From an uncultured Victivallis sp. (GTDB taxonomy: Bacteria; Verrucomicrobiota; Lentisphaeria; Victivallales; Victivallaceae): 64,000 bases of DNA. The notes beneath the pieces are model-generated. The model made no database searches. It worked only from the letters and a program-made list of their open reading frames with translations, and was not told where the DNA came from. The stretch lies in assembly GCF_944391105.1 (NCBI RefSeq), contig NZ_CALXSK010000006.1, positions 1-64,000 of the forward strand, in the 5' to 3' direction. The position numbers were made by a program, and so were the translations under genes. This document shows positions 50,170 to 59,066 of the stretch, in pieces. The number at the start of each line of letters is the position of its first letter. The stretch's first letter is position 1.

Positions 50170-50493
50170 ATGGCTACGGGCAAAACCCAGCGTATCCGCA
50201 TCCGGCTGCAGGCGTACGAGCACCGGATTCTGGATCAGTCGGTCAACGAAATTCTTGAAACTGCCAAGCGTACGGGTTCTCTGGTTGCCGGTCCTGTGCC
50301 GCTTCCGACCCGGATCGAGCGTTGGACGGTCAACCGTTCCCCGCACATCAACAAGAAGTCGATGGAGCAGTTTGAGATTCGTACGCACAAGCGTATGATG
50401 GATATTGTCAACCCGACGGCGAAAACGGTTGATGAGCTTAAGAAGCTCAATCTGCCCGCCGGCGTGGACATCGCGATCAAGATTGGAGTCTAG
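50170..50493 (+). CDS. rpsJ: 30S ribosomal protein S10
   Basis: 107 residues, also NusE in antitermination. [20 protein letters not shown], the loop [19 protein letters not shown] and a complete C-terminus. First gene of the S10 block, joined directly to the str genes. Confidence 0.96.
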   Translation: MATGKTQRIRIRLQAYEHRILDQSVNEILETAKRTGSLVAGPVPLPTRIERWTVNRSPHINKKSMEQFEIRTHKRMMDIVNPTAKTVDELKKLNLPAGVDIAIKIGV

Positions 50494-50520
50494 AACGGTT
50501 CTGGCTCCATAGATACCAAT

Positions 50521-50540
50521 GCCCCCGACCGATTGGGGGC
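50521..50540 (+). promoter_or_regulatory. hairpin between rpsJ and rplC
   Basis: GCCCCC and GGGGGC arms with an eight-base loop and no T-run, in the only sizeable gap of the ribosomal operon (80 bases). It could be an RNA processing site or a ribosomal-protein target; it is unlikely to be a terminator. Confidence 0.45.
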
Positions 50541-50573
50541 ACGTATCGAATGTTTCTCACGAAAGGAGAAAGT

Positions 50574-51230
50574 ATGAAAGGATTAATCGGTAAAAAGGTC
50601 GGAATGACTCAGGTCTACGACGAGAACGGCGTGCTGATCCCGGTGACGGTGGTTCAGGCCGGTCCGTGCGTGGTGACCGATGTCAAGACCCCGGAGCGCG
50701 ACGGATACTCGGCGATCCAGCTGGGTTTCGGAGAGCGCAAGGCGAAGAATGTGACGAAGGCTCGCGCCGGGCATCTCGCGAAGGCGGGTTTGACGGGCAG
50801 CAAGCTGCCGTCGGTGTTGCGTGAAGTCCGCATCAGCGCGAATGACGAAGTCCCGGCTTTGGGGACGGAGCTGAAGGCTGACATCTTCGAGGCGAATGAG
50901 TACCTCGATGTGATCGGTACGACGAAGGGTCGCGGCTTCCAGGGTGTCGTCAAGCGTCATCGTTTTGGCGGCGGTCGTGCGAGCCACGGTGGAGCCTGGA
51001 CTCGTCGTACGGGTTCGATCGGCTGCTGCGAGTGGCCGGGCAACGTGATCAAGGGCAAGCGCATGCCGGGTCACATGGGCAATGTTCCGCGCACGGTTCA
51101 GAATCTGAAGATCGTGCGTGTGATGGCGGAAGACAATGTGTTGCTGCTCAAGGGCGCCGTTCCGGGCGCGAACGGCGGCATTTTGTTGATCCGGAGTGCA
51201 ATCAAGAAGCAGCCGGCCGCGCAGAAGTAA
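50574..51230 (+). CDS. rplC: 50S ribosomal protein L3
   Basis: 218 residues. ATG at 50574 follows AAAGGAGAAA; an upstream ATG in frame is not needed. MKGLIGKKVGMTQVYDENG start, and the loop RHRFGGGRASHGGAWTRRTGSIG that reaches the peptidyl-transferase centre. Normal length. Confidence 0.96.
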   Translation: MKGLIGKKVGMTQVYDENGVLIPVTVVQAGPCVVTDVKTPERDGYSAIQLGFGERKAKNVTKARAGHLAKAGLTGSKLPSVLREVRISANDEVPALGTELKADIFEANEYLDVIGTTKGRGFQGVVKRHRFGGGRASHGGAWTRRTGSIGCCEWPGNVIKGKRMPGHMGNVPRTVQNLKIVRVMAEDNVLLLKGAVPGANGGILLIRSAIKKQPAAQK

Positions 51231-51242
51231 GAGGTGTGTATC

Positions 51243-51893
51243 ATGTCGAATACTTTAGATATCCTTGATTGCAAAGGAACCCGGGTTGGCGAGTACGTCA
51301 TTCCCGAGGGCGTGATGATCGAGTTGAACAATGAGCCGGAAAAGGGACTGCAGGCTGTTCACGACACTGTGGTTGCTTATCTTGCCGGATTGCGTGCCGG
51401 CACGGCCTGCACGAAGACGCGCGGAGAGGTTTCCGGAGGCGGCGCCAAGCCGTTCCGCCAGAAGGGAACCGGTCGTGCGCGTTCCGGTTCGAGCCGGAGC
51501 CCTGTCTGGGTCGGCGGCGGTACGATTTTCGGACCCCGTCCGCGTTCGTTCGCGAAGAAGGTCAACAAGAAGGTTCTGCGTCTGGCTCTGCGGCGTGCGT
51601 TCACGGAGCGGATTGCTGATGGTGACGTTGTAGTTGTCGATCAGGTGCAGCTGCCGGATCACAAGACGAAGAACGTCGTTTCGATTCTGAAGAATCTGAA
51701 TCTTGCCGACAGCACGGTGATGATGTCGCTCCCGGCTCTTGAGGATCAGGCCGCGGTGGTGTGCGCTACGGGCAATCTGCCGAATCTGGTGCTTCGCAAG
51801 TCTGATAATGTCAACGTGTATGAACTGCTTCGCTTCGGCAAGCTCCTTTTCACGAAGGACGGCCTTGATGCGTTCATCCAGCGTCTGGCGTAA
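51243..51893 (+). CDS. rplD: 50S ribosomal protein L4
   Basis: 216 residues. The extended tunnel loop is present ([25 protein letters not shown] in part). ATG at 51243 chosen over one nine bases upstream. In E. coli L4 represses the S10 operon. Confidence 0.95.
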   Translation: MSNTLDILDCKGTRVGEYVIPEGVMIELNNEPEKGLQAVHDTVVAYLAGLRAGTACTKTRGEVSGGGAKPFRQKGTGRARSGSSRSPVWVGGGTIFGPRPRSFAKKVNKKVLRLALRRAFTERIADGDVVVVDQVQLPDHKTKNVVSILKNLNLADSTVMMSLPALEDQAAVVCATGNLPNLVLRKSDNVNVYELLRFGKLLFTKDGLDAFIQRLA

Positions 51894-51904
51894 GGAGATG
51901 GATC

Positions 51905-52186
51905 ATGAGAAGTGCTTTTGATATCATCATCGCACCGGTGGTCACCGAGAAGAGCAATGCTCAGGCGCAGGCCTCGAAGTACGTGTTCAAGGTGAAGACG
52001 GATGCCGAGAAGATCGAGATCGGCCGGGCAATCGAAGAGTTGTTCAAGGTCAAGGTCAAGTCGGTGAATGTCATGAACTGCATGGGCAAGACCCGCCGCG
52101 CGGGCCGCACCAACAAGATGGGGCGGCGTGCGGACTGGAAGAAGGCGGTCGTCACGTTGTCCGAAGGCAGCATCGAGATCATTTAA
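51905..52186 (+). CDS. rplW: 50S ribosomal protein L23
   Basis: 93 residues. IIAPVVTEKSNAQAQASKYVFKV start and TRRAGRTNKMGRRADWKKAVVTL end. Lies at the tunnel exit and binds trigger factor and SRP. Confidence 0.96.
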   Translation: MRSAFDIIIAPVVTEKSNAQAQASKYVFKVKTDAEKIEIGRAIEELFKVKVKSVNVMNCMGKTRRAGRTNKMGRRADWKKAVVTLSEGSIEII

Positions 52187-52204
52187 CAGAGGGAGAAGAC
52201 AAGA

Positions 52205-53035
52205 ATGGCGGTTAAGAGTTTTAATCCCGTGACTCCCTCCCGGCGTCATATGGCGACGATGGACTATGCGTCCATGATCACCAAGAGCGCGCCGGAGAAG
52301 AGTCTCGTCAAGGGGAAGAAGTCCTCGGGCGGTCGCAACAACATGGGTCGGATCACGACCCGTTTCCGCGGAGGCGGCAACAAGCGCCGTTACCGTATGG
52401 TTGATTTTGTTCGTACCAAGGAGAATGTTCCGGCGAAGGTGGTTTCGATCGAATACGATCCGAACCGTTCCGCGAACATCGCTCTCATCTGCTATGCGGA
52501 TGGTGAGAAGTCCTACATCCTTGCGCCGGTCGGTCTGAAAGTCGGCGACAAGGTGATGAACGGTCCGAAGTCTGAGCTCAAGCCGGGCAACTGGCTTGCG
52601 CTGAAGGATATTCCGGTCGGTGTCAACATCTGCTGCATCGAGATGCAGCCCGGTCGTGGTGCGAAGATCGCGCGTTCGGCGGGTCAGGTTGCGACGCTGC
52701 GCGGCAAGGAAGAGACCTATGCGCAGATCAAGCTGCCGTCGGGTGAAGTTCGCATGATTCATGTGAACTGCCATGCGATGATCGGCCAGGTCGGCAATCT
52801 CGACCGTATGAACGTGAAGATGGGCAAGGCCGGCAAGAAGCGTTATCTCGGCTTCCGGCCGCATGTCCGCGGCGTTGCGATGAACCCGGTCGATCACCCG
52901 ATGGGTGGTGGTGAAGGTCGTACCTCCGGCGGCGGTCATCCGGTTTCGCCGTGGGGTCAGCTGGCCAAGGGCAAGCGCACCCGCAACCCGAAGAAAACTT
53001 CGAAGAACTTCATTGTTGAGCGGAGGAAGAAGTAA
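52205..53035 (+). CDS. rplB: 50S ribosomal protein L2
   Basis: 276 residues. [43 protein letters not shown] and the conserved [14 protein letters not shown] with the catalytic-centre His are present. Its last base is the first base of rpsS. Confidence 0.97.
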   Translation: MAVKSFNPVTPSRRHMATMDYASMITKSAPEKSLVKGKKSSGGRNNMGRITTRFRGGGNKRRYRMVDFVRTKENVPAKVVSIEYDPNRSANIALICYADGEKSYILAPVGLKVGDKVMNGPKSELKPGNWLALKDIPVGVNICCIEMQPGRGAKIARSAGQVATLRGKEETYAQIKLPSGEVRMIHVNCHAMIGQVGNLDRMNVKMGKAGKKRYLGFRPHVRGVAMNPVDHPMGGGEGRTSGGGHPVSPWGQLAKGKRTRNPKKTSKNFIVERRKK

Positions 53036-53298
53036 TGGCCAGATCGATTAAGAAGGGCCCGTTCGTCGACCAGTACCTGATCGACAAGGTGGAGAAGATG
53101 GGCAATCAGAAAGTTGCGATCAAGACCTGGTCGCGCCGCTCGATGATTATCCCGGATTTTGTTGGACACACGTTCAACGTGCACAACGGCAAAAGCTTTG
53201 TTCCGGTGTTTGTGACGGAAAACATGGTTGGTCACAAGCTCGGCGAGTTTGCGCTGACCCGTACCTTCAAGGATCACGGTGTGGTTTCCGGTAAATAA
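53035..53298 (+). CDS. rpsS: 30S ribosomal protein S19
   Basis: 87 residues. [18 protein letters not shown] start, [23 protein letters not shown] and the [14 protein letters not shown] end. Usually rplV, rpsC and rplP follow; here transcription stops right after this gene. Confidence 0.96.
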   Translation: MARSIKKGPFVDQYLIDKVEKMGNQKVAIKTWSRRSMIIPDFVGHTFNVHNGKSFVPVFVTENMVGHKLGEFALTRTFKDHGVVSGK

Positions 53299-53321
53299 TT
53301 TCCGGAGATGGTTCGAAGATT

Positions 53322-53361
53322 CCCCGCAGTTGGTTGAGCCGATTGCGGGGTTTCTTTTTTT
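53322..53361 (+). terminator. strong terminator closing the ribosomal operon
   Basis: CCCCGCA and TGCGGGG arms around a 15-base loop, then TTTCTTTTTTT, 24 bases after the rpsS stop. Confidence 0.9.
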
Positions 53362-53377
53362 ATCTGCGTCATTTCGC

Positions 53378-53405
53378 TTGAACGCGGGAAATTTTGTGCT
53401 ATTTT
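53378..53405 (+). promoter_or_regulatory. lpdA promoter
   Basis: TTGAAC at 53378, 16-base spacer, TATTTT at 53400. The expected start near 53412 leaves little room before an ATG at 53422 and supports the GTG at 53449. Confidence 0.6.
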
Positions 53406-53448
53406 GTCAGTATGCTTCTGAATGACCATCAGCAAGGAGAGACACACC

Positions 53449-54846
53449 GTGGAAAAATTCGATGTTTGTGTGATCGGCGCCGGTCCCGGCGGGTACGTTG
53501 CGGCGATTCGTGCCGGGCAGAGCGGATTCAAGACTGCGATTGTCGAGAAGGCGTTTCCCGGGGGAACGTGTTTGAATGTCGGCTGCATTCCGACCAAGAC
53601 GTTGATTGCCGGGGCGGAAGTGTATGTCTCCGCGCGACACGCGGCTGATTTCGGCGTTGAGATTTCCGGCGAGATCCGGGCGGACTGGAAGAAGATGCTC
53701 GCCCGAAAGGACGAGGTGATCGGAAAATTGCGCAACGGCATCTCATCTCTGCTGAAGTCTGCGGGGGTGACGGTATTCGGCGGGCGTGGAGAATTTCTCT
53801 CGCGCCGGCAGCTGCTGGTGGCTTCCGGTGAGGCGGCAGGGCGCGTGATTGAAGCGGATCGCTTCATCATTGCGACAGGTTCGGAACCGCTGGTACCGGG
53901 ATTCATTCCGCAGGGGGATCGGATTCTGACTTCTACGGAGCTGTTGAGTCTTCCGAAACTTCCGAAGAGTCTGCTCATACTTGGCGGCGGGGTGATCGGC
54001 TGTGAATTCGCCTGTCTTTTTGCGGAACTCGGGGTGGAGGTTACGGTGGTCGAGATGTTGCCGCAGATCCTGCCGCAGACCGACGGCGAATGTGCCAAGT
54101 TGCTCGCGAAGCAGATGAACGGCATGGGAATCCGGATTCTGAACGGAACGCCGCTTTCGGAGATCAAATGTACGGCGCGCGGAGTCTCCGGCAAAGTCGG
54201 GCCGGAGACGGTCAGGGCGGAGTATCTGCTCGTCTCGATCGGTCGCAAGCCGGTGACGGCGGATCTGAACCTGGCCGCTGCGGGAGTGAAGGTCAATCCC
54301 CGCGGTTTCATTGAGGTCGATGAGGCGTTCCGGACGAGTGCTCCGAACATTTTTGCAATCGGTGACGCGGTCGGGCAGATCATGCTTGCGCACTGGGCAA
54401 GCGCCGCCGCGGAGAATGTGGTCAACACCCTGCGTGGCAAATCCACGGAGTTTCCGGGCGCCATTACGCCGGGTTGCATTTTCACTTCTCCTGAAATCGG
54501 CACGGTCGGCAAAAGCGAGGAGCAGCTCAAGAGTGAAGGCGTGGAGTATGTTGTCGGCAAGTTCCCGTTCTCGGCGCTCGGAAAGGCGATGGCGATGAAT
54601 CAGACCGAAGGGTTCGTTAAAATTCTTGCGGATGCGAAGAGCGATCAGGTGCTCGGGGTGCACATCATCGGACCGCATGCGACCGATCTCATCGCCGAGG
54701 CGGTACCGGCCATGCTGATGGAGATCACCGCGAAGGAGCTCGGCCGAGCGATCCACGCGCATCCGACGCTCGGGGAGGCGATGATGGAGGCCGCGCACGC
54801 GGTTCACGGTGAATGCGCCCATCTGCCGACCCGCCGGAAACGGTGA
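53449..54846 (+). CDS. lpdA: dihydrolipoyl dehydrogenase
   Basis: 465-residue flavoprotein disulfide reductase. It re-oxidises dihydrolipoyl groups of 2-oxo acid dehydrogenases or the glycine cleavage system. FAD motif VIGAGPGGYVAA, redox disulfide GGTCLNVGCIPTK (Cys about 41 and 46), NAD motif ILGGGVIGCEFA, FAIGDAVG, and catalytic HAHPTLGEAM near the end. GTG start chosen for its AAGGAG site nine bases upstream; an ATG 27 bases earlier lacks a good site. Partner E1/E2 genes are not nearby. Confidence 0.92.
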   Translation: MEKFDVCVIGAGPGGYVAAIRAGQSGFKTAIVEKAFPGGTCLNVGCIPTKTLIAGAEVYVSARHAADFGVEISGEIRADWKKMLARKDEVIGKLRNGISSLLKSAGVTVFGGRGEFLSRRQLLVASGEAAGRVIEADRFIIATGSEPLVPGFIPQGDRILTSTELLSLPKLPKSLLILGGGVIGCEFACLFAELGVEVTVVEMLPQILPQTDGECAKLLAKQMNGMGIRILNGTPLSEIKCTARGVSGKVGPETVRAEYLLVSIGRKPVTADLNLAAAGVKVNPRGFIEVDEAFRTSAPNIFAIGDAVGQIMLAHWASAAAENVVNTLRGKSTEFPGAITPGCIFTSPEIGTVGKSEEQLKSEGVEYVVGKFPFSALGKAMAMNQTEGFVKILADAKSDQVLGVHIIGPHATDLIAEAVPAMLMEITAKELGRAIHAHPTLGEAMMEAAHAVHGECAHLPTRRKR

Positions 54847-55547
54847 AGGTTGCGGTTGGCAAGATGATTCCTGATCTGGCTGTCATCATCGTAGCGGGCG
54901 GCTCGGCGCTGCGGTTTGGAGGCGACAAGTTGATGGTTGAGCTGGGGGGGCTTCCGGTTTTTCTGCACAGTGTGCGGGAGTTTCTGCCGGTGGCGGCTCC
55001 CGGCTCTCTGGTTGTTGTGCATCCTGCCGGGCGCGGCGGAGAGTTTCGTGCGGTGGCGGAGCGTTATCTTCCGGGTGCCGGAATTGTCTGGGCAGAAGGT
55101 GGCGCATGTCGTTCCGCCTCGGTTCGTTCGGGGCTCGCGCGGATTCCGCTTGCGGCGGGGATCGTCGCTGTGCACGATGCGGCTCGTCCGCTCGCCTCGG
55201 CCGGACTGCTGGTTCGTCTGGTTGCGGAGGCGCGGCGCAGCGGCGGAGCAATTCCCGGGAAGCCGGTGACTGATACGCTCAAACGTTGCGGCGAAACCGG
55301 CTTGATAGAGGAGACGATCCCGCGCTCGGGACTCTGGCGGGTTGAGACGCCCCAGGTGTTTGACCTCGAAAAGTTGCGTGCGGCCTATGAAAGGGCTCCT
55401 GAGGCTGATCTTACGGATGACGCCTGCGTTTATTCCATGGCCGGCTTTGGCTGCGCCGTGGTGTTGAATGAGCAAGAGAATCTGAAGATCACCTATCCTG
55501 CTGATATCGCTCTGCTCAAACGGCGGGAGTGCGAGGCGAAGGGATGA
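54843..55547 (+). CDS. ispD: 2-C-methyl-D-erythritol 4-phosphate cytidylyltransferase
   Basis: About 234 residues. It joins CTP to MEP in the non-mevalonate isoprenoid pathway. [15 protein letters not shown] is a slightly altered form of the usual nucleotide loop; [30 protein letters not shown] and [13 protein letters not shown] are all present. The GTG at 54843 overlaps the lpdA stop by four bases; an ATG at 54864 is an equally possible start. yraN follows with a four-base overlap. Confidence 0.9.
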   Translation: MKVAVGKMIPDLAVIIVAGGSALRFGGDKLMVELGGLPVFLHSVREFLPVAAPGSLVVVHPAGRGGEFRAVAERYLPGAGIVWAEGGACRSASVRSGLARIPLAAGIVAVHDAARPLASAGLLVRLVAEARRSGGAIPGKPVTDTLKRCGETGLIEETIPRSGLWRVETPQVFDLEKLRAAYERAPEADLTDDACVYSMAGFGCAVVLNEQENLKITYPADIALLKRRECEAKG

Positions 55548-55948
55548 AACGCCTGCGTGCGGCTCACCTTGCGCTGGGGCGTCGCGGGGAGGAGGCTGCG
55601 GTGCGGCTGCTGCTCGCCAAGGGATATACGCTTCTTGCGCGCAACTGGCGCGTAAAGTCCGGGGAGCTCGACATTGTCGCCCGCGATGGGGCGACGCTGG
55701 TTTTCGTCGAGGTCAAGACGTTGCGGCGCGAAGGGATTTTCCGTCCTGGAGACAACTTGTCCCCGCGTCAGATGCGCCGGAATTTCCGTGCGGCGTGTTG
55801 CTATTACCGGACGATCGGACGACCGGCTCTGCCGGGCAGATTCGATCTGATAGAGGTGGTTGCCGGACGTCGGTGGATACGGAGCATTCGGCATCGTTTG
55901 AATTACCTGCCGCCGCTGGCGCCGGGGGGGAGGCGGGGGGATGTTTAG
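55544..55948 (+). CDS. yraN: UPF0102 / YraN-family nuclease-like protein
   Basis: 134 residues. The restriction-endonuclease-like core is clear: [39 protein letters not shown] with the Asp/Glu-x-Lys residues of a metal-dependent nuclease, and FDLIEV. Cellular role is not settled for the family; DNA processing or repair is suspected. Overlaps ispD by four bases and comF by eight. Confidence 0.88.
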   Translation: MKRLRAAHLALGRRGEEAAVRLLLAKGYTLLARNWRVKSGELDIVARDGATLVFVEVKTLRREGIFRPGDNLSPRQMRRNFRAACCYYRTIGRPALPGRFDLIEVVAGRRWIRSIRHRLNYLPPLAPGGRRGDV

Positions 55949-56654
55949 GTTTTTCCGGGGATTCGCAGCCGCGTTGAATCTGTTTCCCTGTCCGGTCTGC
56001 CGTTCCGGCGACGGAGGCGGGGCGAACCGGTTCTGCCCGGAGTGCGAGGCGCGGATGCACCGGATCACCGGAGTGCGTTGCCGGGGATGTGGGGGCGAGC
56101 TTGATACGGCGCTGGCGCTCTGCTCGGCCTGTCTCGCTGCGGAGAAGAGGCCGTGGATCGGGGCGGCGGCCGTTTATGAGTATCGTGATCTGACGCGCCG
56201 GGTGATCCATCGTTTCAAGTTCTACAATCATCCGGAACTTGCGCGTTCGTTCGGAGTCGCCGGAGCGGAACGTATGCGGGAAGAGAAGAACTTTCGTGCG
56301 GAGGTGGTCGTTCCGGTTCCGCTGCATTTTACGAGATATTACTGGCGTTCGTTCAATCAGGCGGAACTGTTCGGGGAGGTGGTCGCGGAGGAGCTGGGAA
56401 TTCCGCTCTGCAATGCGCTTTGCCGCATTCGGCGGACGCGCCATCAGGCCCGGCTTTCCCGCGAGGCTCGGCGGAAGAATCCGCGCGGTGTGTTCGCCGT
56501 GCGGGATGCGGAATCGATTCGCGGGCGCTGTGTGCTGCTGGTTGACGACGTGTTTACGACCGGCGCGACGCTGGCGTCGGCGGCGAATGTGCTGCTCAAG
56601 TCCGGTTCCGGGCCGGTTTTTGTGCTGACTGCCGCGCGGACTCCTCGCAACTGA
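55941..56654 (+). CDS. comF: ComF-family phosphoribosyltransferase-like protein
   Basis: 237 residues. Two zinc-finger-like Cys pairs at the start (CPVCRSG, CPEC, then CRGCGGE and CSAC), then a PRTase domain with the PRPP loop [18 protein letters not shown] near 199. ComF proteins act in DNA uptake in competent bacteria, but homologues are widespread in non-competent species. End of the lpdA-ispD-yraN-comF operon. Confidence 0.88.
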   Translation: MFRFFRGFAAALNLFPCPVCRSGDGGGANRFCPECEARMHRITGVRCRGCGGELDTALALCSACLAAEKRPWIGAAAVYEYRDLTRRVIHRFKFYNHPELARSFGVAGAERMREEKNFRAEVVVPVPLHFTRYYWRSFNQAELFGEVVAEELGIPLCNALCRIRRTRHQARLSREARRKNPRGVFAVRDAESIRGRCVLLVDDVFTTGATLASAANVLLKSGSGPVFVLTAARTPRN

Positions 56655-56678
56655 ATCGGAATATTTTCCATTCCCCGC

Positions 56679-56707
56679 TTGCGAACGGGCGGGAAAGGTG
56701 ATATATT
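56679..56707 (+). promoter_or_regulatory. tRNA-Val promoter
   Basis: TTGCGA at 56679, 17-base spacer, TATATT at 56702, nine bases before the tRNA. Confidence 0.65.
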
Positions 56708-56715
56708 TACGTGAC

Positions 56716-56792
<77 letters not shown>

Positions 56793-56851
56793 TCCCGTCT
56801 TCTTCCCTCGCAGGGAGGTGAACTGCAATCGGCGCATAGGAGTTTCGCTGC

Positions 56852-57420
56852 ATGAAAAAAGCCTGGATCGTCGTCGGTATTCTGGCCGTGGTGCTCATGA
56901 TTTGTGTGATTTCCGCGATTTCCGTCCGCAATGGACTGATCGCGCAGGACGAAGCCGTGAGTGAGAACTGGAGCCAGATTGAAACGCAATTGCAGCGCCG
57001 TGCGGATCTGATTCCGAATCTGGTTGCGACCGTCAAAGGATATGCGCAGCACGAGGAGAAAATTTTCACGGAAGTCGCCGATGCACGTTCGCGTCTGCTC
57101 GGCGCTGTGGGAGCGCAGGCAAAAGCCGAGGCGAGTGCGGGACTCAACAGCGCGCTCGGGCGGCTGCTCTGGCGGAACGATATCCGGAGTTGAAGGCGAA
57201 TGTGAATTTTATCCGGCTTCAGGATGAACTCGCCGGAACCGAGAACCGGATCGCCGTTGCCCGGACCCGCTTCAACCAGGCGGTTCGTTCCTATAACGCG
57301 GCGATCCGTCAGTTTCCCGGTTCTCTGTTTGCCGGCGGGCTCGGGCTTGAGAAGCGGGAGTATTTTGAGGCGCCGGAAGGACGCGCCGCAGTCGAAAAGG
57401 CGCCGGAAATCCAATTCTGA
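56852..57420 (+). pseudogene. lemA: LemA-family protein gene with a frameshift
   Basis: The first frame (56852 to 57193) encodes an N-terminal membrane segment (about 4 to 26) and NWSQIETQLQRRADLIPNLVATVKGYA, the LemA core. After SALGRLL near 57170 it goes off frame and stops. The next frame carries LAERYPELKANVNFIRLQDEL and continues to 57420, the expected LemA remainder. One base appears to be missing, so the gene is either broken, misread in the assembly or, less likely, recoded. LemA is often paired with TPM-domain proteins, and one follows here. Confidence 0.85.
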
Positions 57421-57434
57421 CCGGAGGAGAACGA

Positions 57435-58139
57435 ATGAAACGCTTGCCTGCCTGGCTGCTGGTCTGCATCTGTTTCCCGCTGCTGCTTGCGGCTGCTGAT
57501 TTCAAGGTTCCGGCGTTGACCGGCAGGGTCGTCGATCAGAGCGGTATGCTTGACGGTTCGGGAAAACTGCAGATTGAAGCCGCGATCCGGAAGCTGGAAG
57601 AGGCATCCGGTGGACAGATGGTGGTCGCATTCTTGAATTCCATCGGCGATACGCCGATCGAAGAGGTCGGAATCGCGCTTGGAGACGCCTGGAAGGTGGG
57701 AAGTAAGGGAAAGGACAACGGGGCGATTCTGATCATTGTGCCTGCGGATCGTCAGATACGGCTCGAGGTCGGATACGGCTGGGAGGGCGCAGTCAACGAT
57801 GCGCGTGCCGGGGATGTGATTCGTGGGCTTCAGGAGTTTTTCCGCAGGAACGATTATGTCGGAGGTGCGGTCTACGCCGTCAGCAAGGTTCAGGAATTTG
57901 TGACGGGCAAAGCGCCGGACGGGGGGAGCACTCCGCCGGAGAAGGGACGCTCTCTTCCCCTTCGAGGCCCGAAATTGTTTTTCATCGCGTTGTTTGTGGT
58001 CGTTTTTCTGCTTTTGAGCCGCTTCTCGGGGGGCGGATTCGGGGGCTTTCACTTCGGCGGAGGCCGTTTCGGCGGTGGTGGTGGATTCCGGGGCGGCGGC
58101 GGCCGTTTTGGCGGCGGCGGTGCTTCCGGCCGCTGGTGA
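57435..58139 (+). CDS. TPM-domain (YgcG-type) secreted membrane protein
   Basis: 234 residues. Signal peptide to about residue 20, TPM domain about 25 to 155 (GRVVDQSGML, GNGAILIIV-type DNGAILIIVPADRQIRLEVGYG), one membrane segment about 178 to 195, and a Gly-rich tail of FGGGG repeats. TPM proteins include a plant photosystem repair phosphatase and bacterial partners of LemA. It is 14 bases after lemA. Function in bacteria unclear; envelope maintenance suspected. Confidence 0.88.
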   Translation: MKRLPAWLLVCICFPLLLAAADFKVPALTGRVVDQSGMLDGSGKLQIEAAIRKLEEASGGQMVVAFLNSIGDTPIEEVGIALGDAWKVGSKGKDNGAILIIVPADRQIRLEVGYGWEGAVNDARAGDVIRGLQEFFRRNDYVGGAVYAVSKVQEFVTGKAPDGGSTPPEKGRSLPLRGPKLFFIALFVVVFLLLSRFSGGGFGGFHFGGGRFGGGGGFRGGGGRFGGGGASGRW

Positions 58140-58145
58140 GGCCGG

Positions 58146-59066
58146 TCAATACTCGAGATATTCGAGCGGCGCGATCTCCGTGAAGCCGGGGGCCGGGGCA
58201 CCGGGGGTGTGCAGCAGATCGAAGAGGATCGATGCGGCGCTCCTGGCGATCTCCGGGAAGTTCTGGCGGCAGACGATGACATGGCGGTAAACACGCAGAG
58301 CGGCTGCGTCGCAGGAGTCGAAGAATCCCCCGTACAACTCGCTCCGGCTTTCCGGGAGCATACGGCTCGAATTGCCGATGACGGCGGCGGGTTTCTGCGA
58401 CTCGATCCGGTTGGTGGCGGGGTAGGGGTGAAACGGTATGCCGCGGGCGGAGAGTTCATGCTTCGCGGTCTCTTCCCGCAAATGCGAGACGGGGTTGTCT
58501 CCGCCGTATTCAAGGTAGAACTCCCGGGCGCCCCATTCGAGACAGCGTTCCACAAGCCGGCGTGTTCCCGCCCGGTTGTCGGTGGTCACGACCGGGCAGG
58601 CGGCCTCCTCCCAGTAACGGTCGATCAGCACGTGCGGAATCGGCAGGGCGTTGAGCAGCCTGTTCAGCTCCGTGGTTTCTTTCAGGTCGCCCGGGGGGAT
58701 GATGAGTGCGCCGTCCGCGACCTGCTGGCAGAGTTTTTCCAGCAGATGTTCGAGTCGTTCGGTTGAGTTGCCATGCAGTACAAGCAGCAGATCATGATGT
58801 TCCCGGGTTACGAATTCATCCAGTTTGATCGCTGTTTCCAGTTCGACCGCCGCTTCCGGGGAGCCGAAGCAGAACCAGATGTTGCCGGTTTTCCCGGCGG
58901 CGAGCTGGCGTGCCGGGAGATTCGGCGCATATCCGTGCTTGCGGGCGAGTTTCCGCACCAGTTCGCGGGTGGTTTTACGAACGCGCGGATCGTTCCGCAA
59001 CGCACGCGAGATCGTCGAGGCGTTCAGCCCCGACAATTTCGCGAGATCGTGGATGGTGACCGACAT
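58146..59066 (-). CDS. LacI-family transcriptional regulator of the mannosidase operon
   Basis: 306 residues. The N-terminal helix-turn-helix (VTIHDLAKLSGLNASTISRALR) and hinge (NLPARQLAAGKTG) are typical LacI/PurR; the sugar-sensing domain follows but is shorter than usual for the family. It begins immediately after the mannosidase stop codon, so the two are co-transcribed and the regulator probably represses its own operon through the palindrome at 62168 to 62189. The inducer may be a mannoside. It is convergent with the TPM gene. Confidence 0.88.
   Translation of the reverse strand: MSVTIHDLAKLSGLNASTISRALRNDPRVRKTTRELVRKLARKHGYAPNLPARQLAAGKTGNIWFCFGSPEAAVELETAIKLDEFVTREHHDLLLVLHGNSTERLEHLLEKLCQQVADGALIIPPGDLKETTELNRLLNALPIPHVLIDRYWEEAACPVVTTDNRAGTRRLVERCLEWGAREFYLEYGGDNPVSHLREETAKHELSARGIPFHPYPATNRIESQKPAAVIGNSSRMLPESRSELYGGFFDSCDAAALRVYRHVIVCRQNFPEIARSAASILFDLLHTPGAPAPGFTEIAPLEYLEY

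Noticed and set aside
56852-57420. Programmed frameshift in lemA
   Set aside because: No slippery heptamer, stimulatory hairpin or upstream ribosome-like site at the break; LemA families are not known to use recoding.
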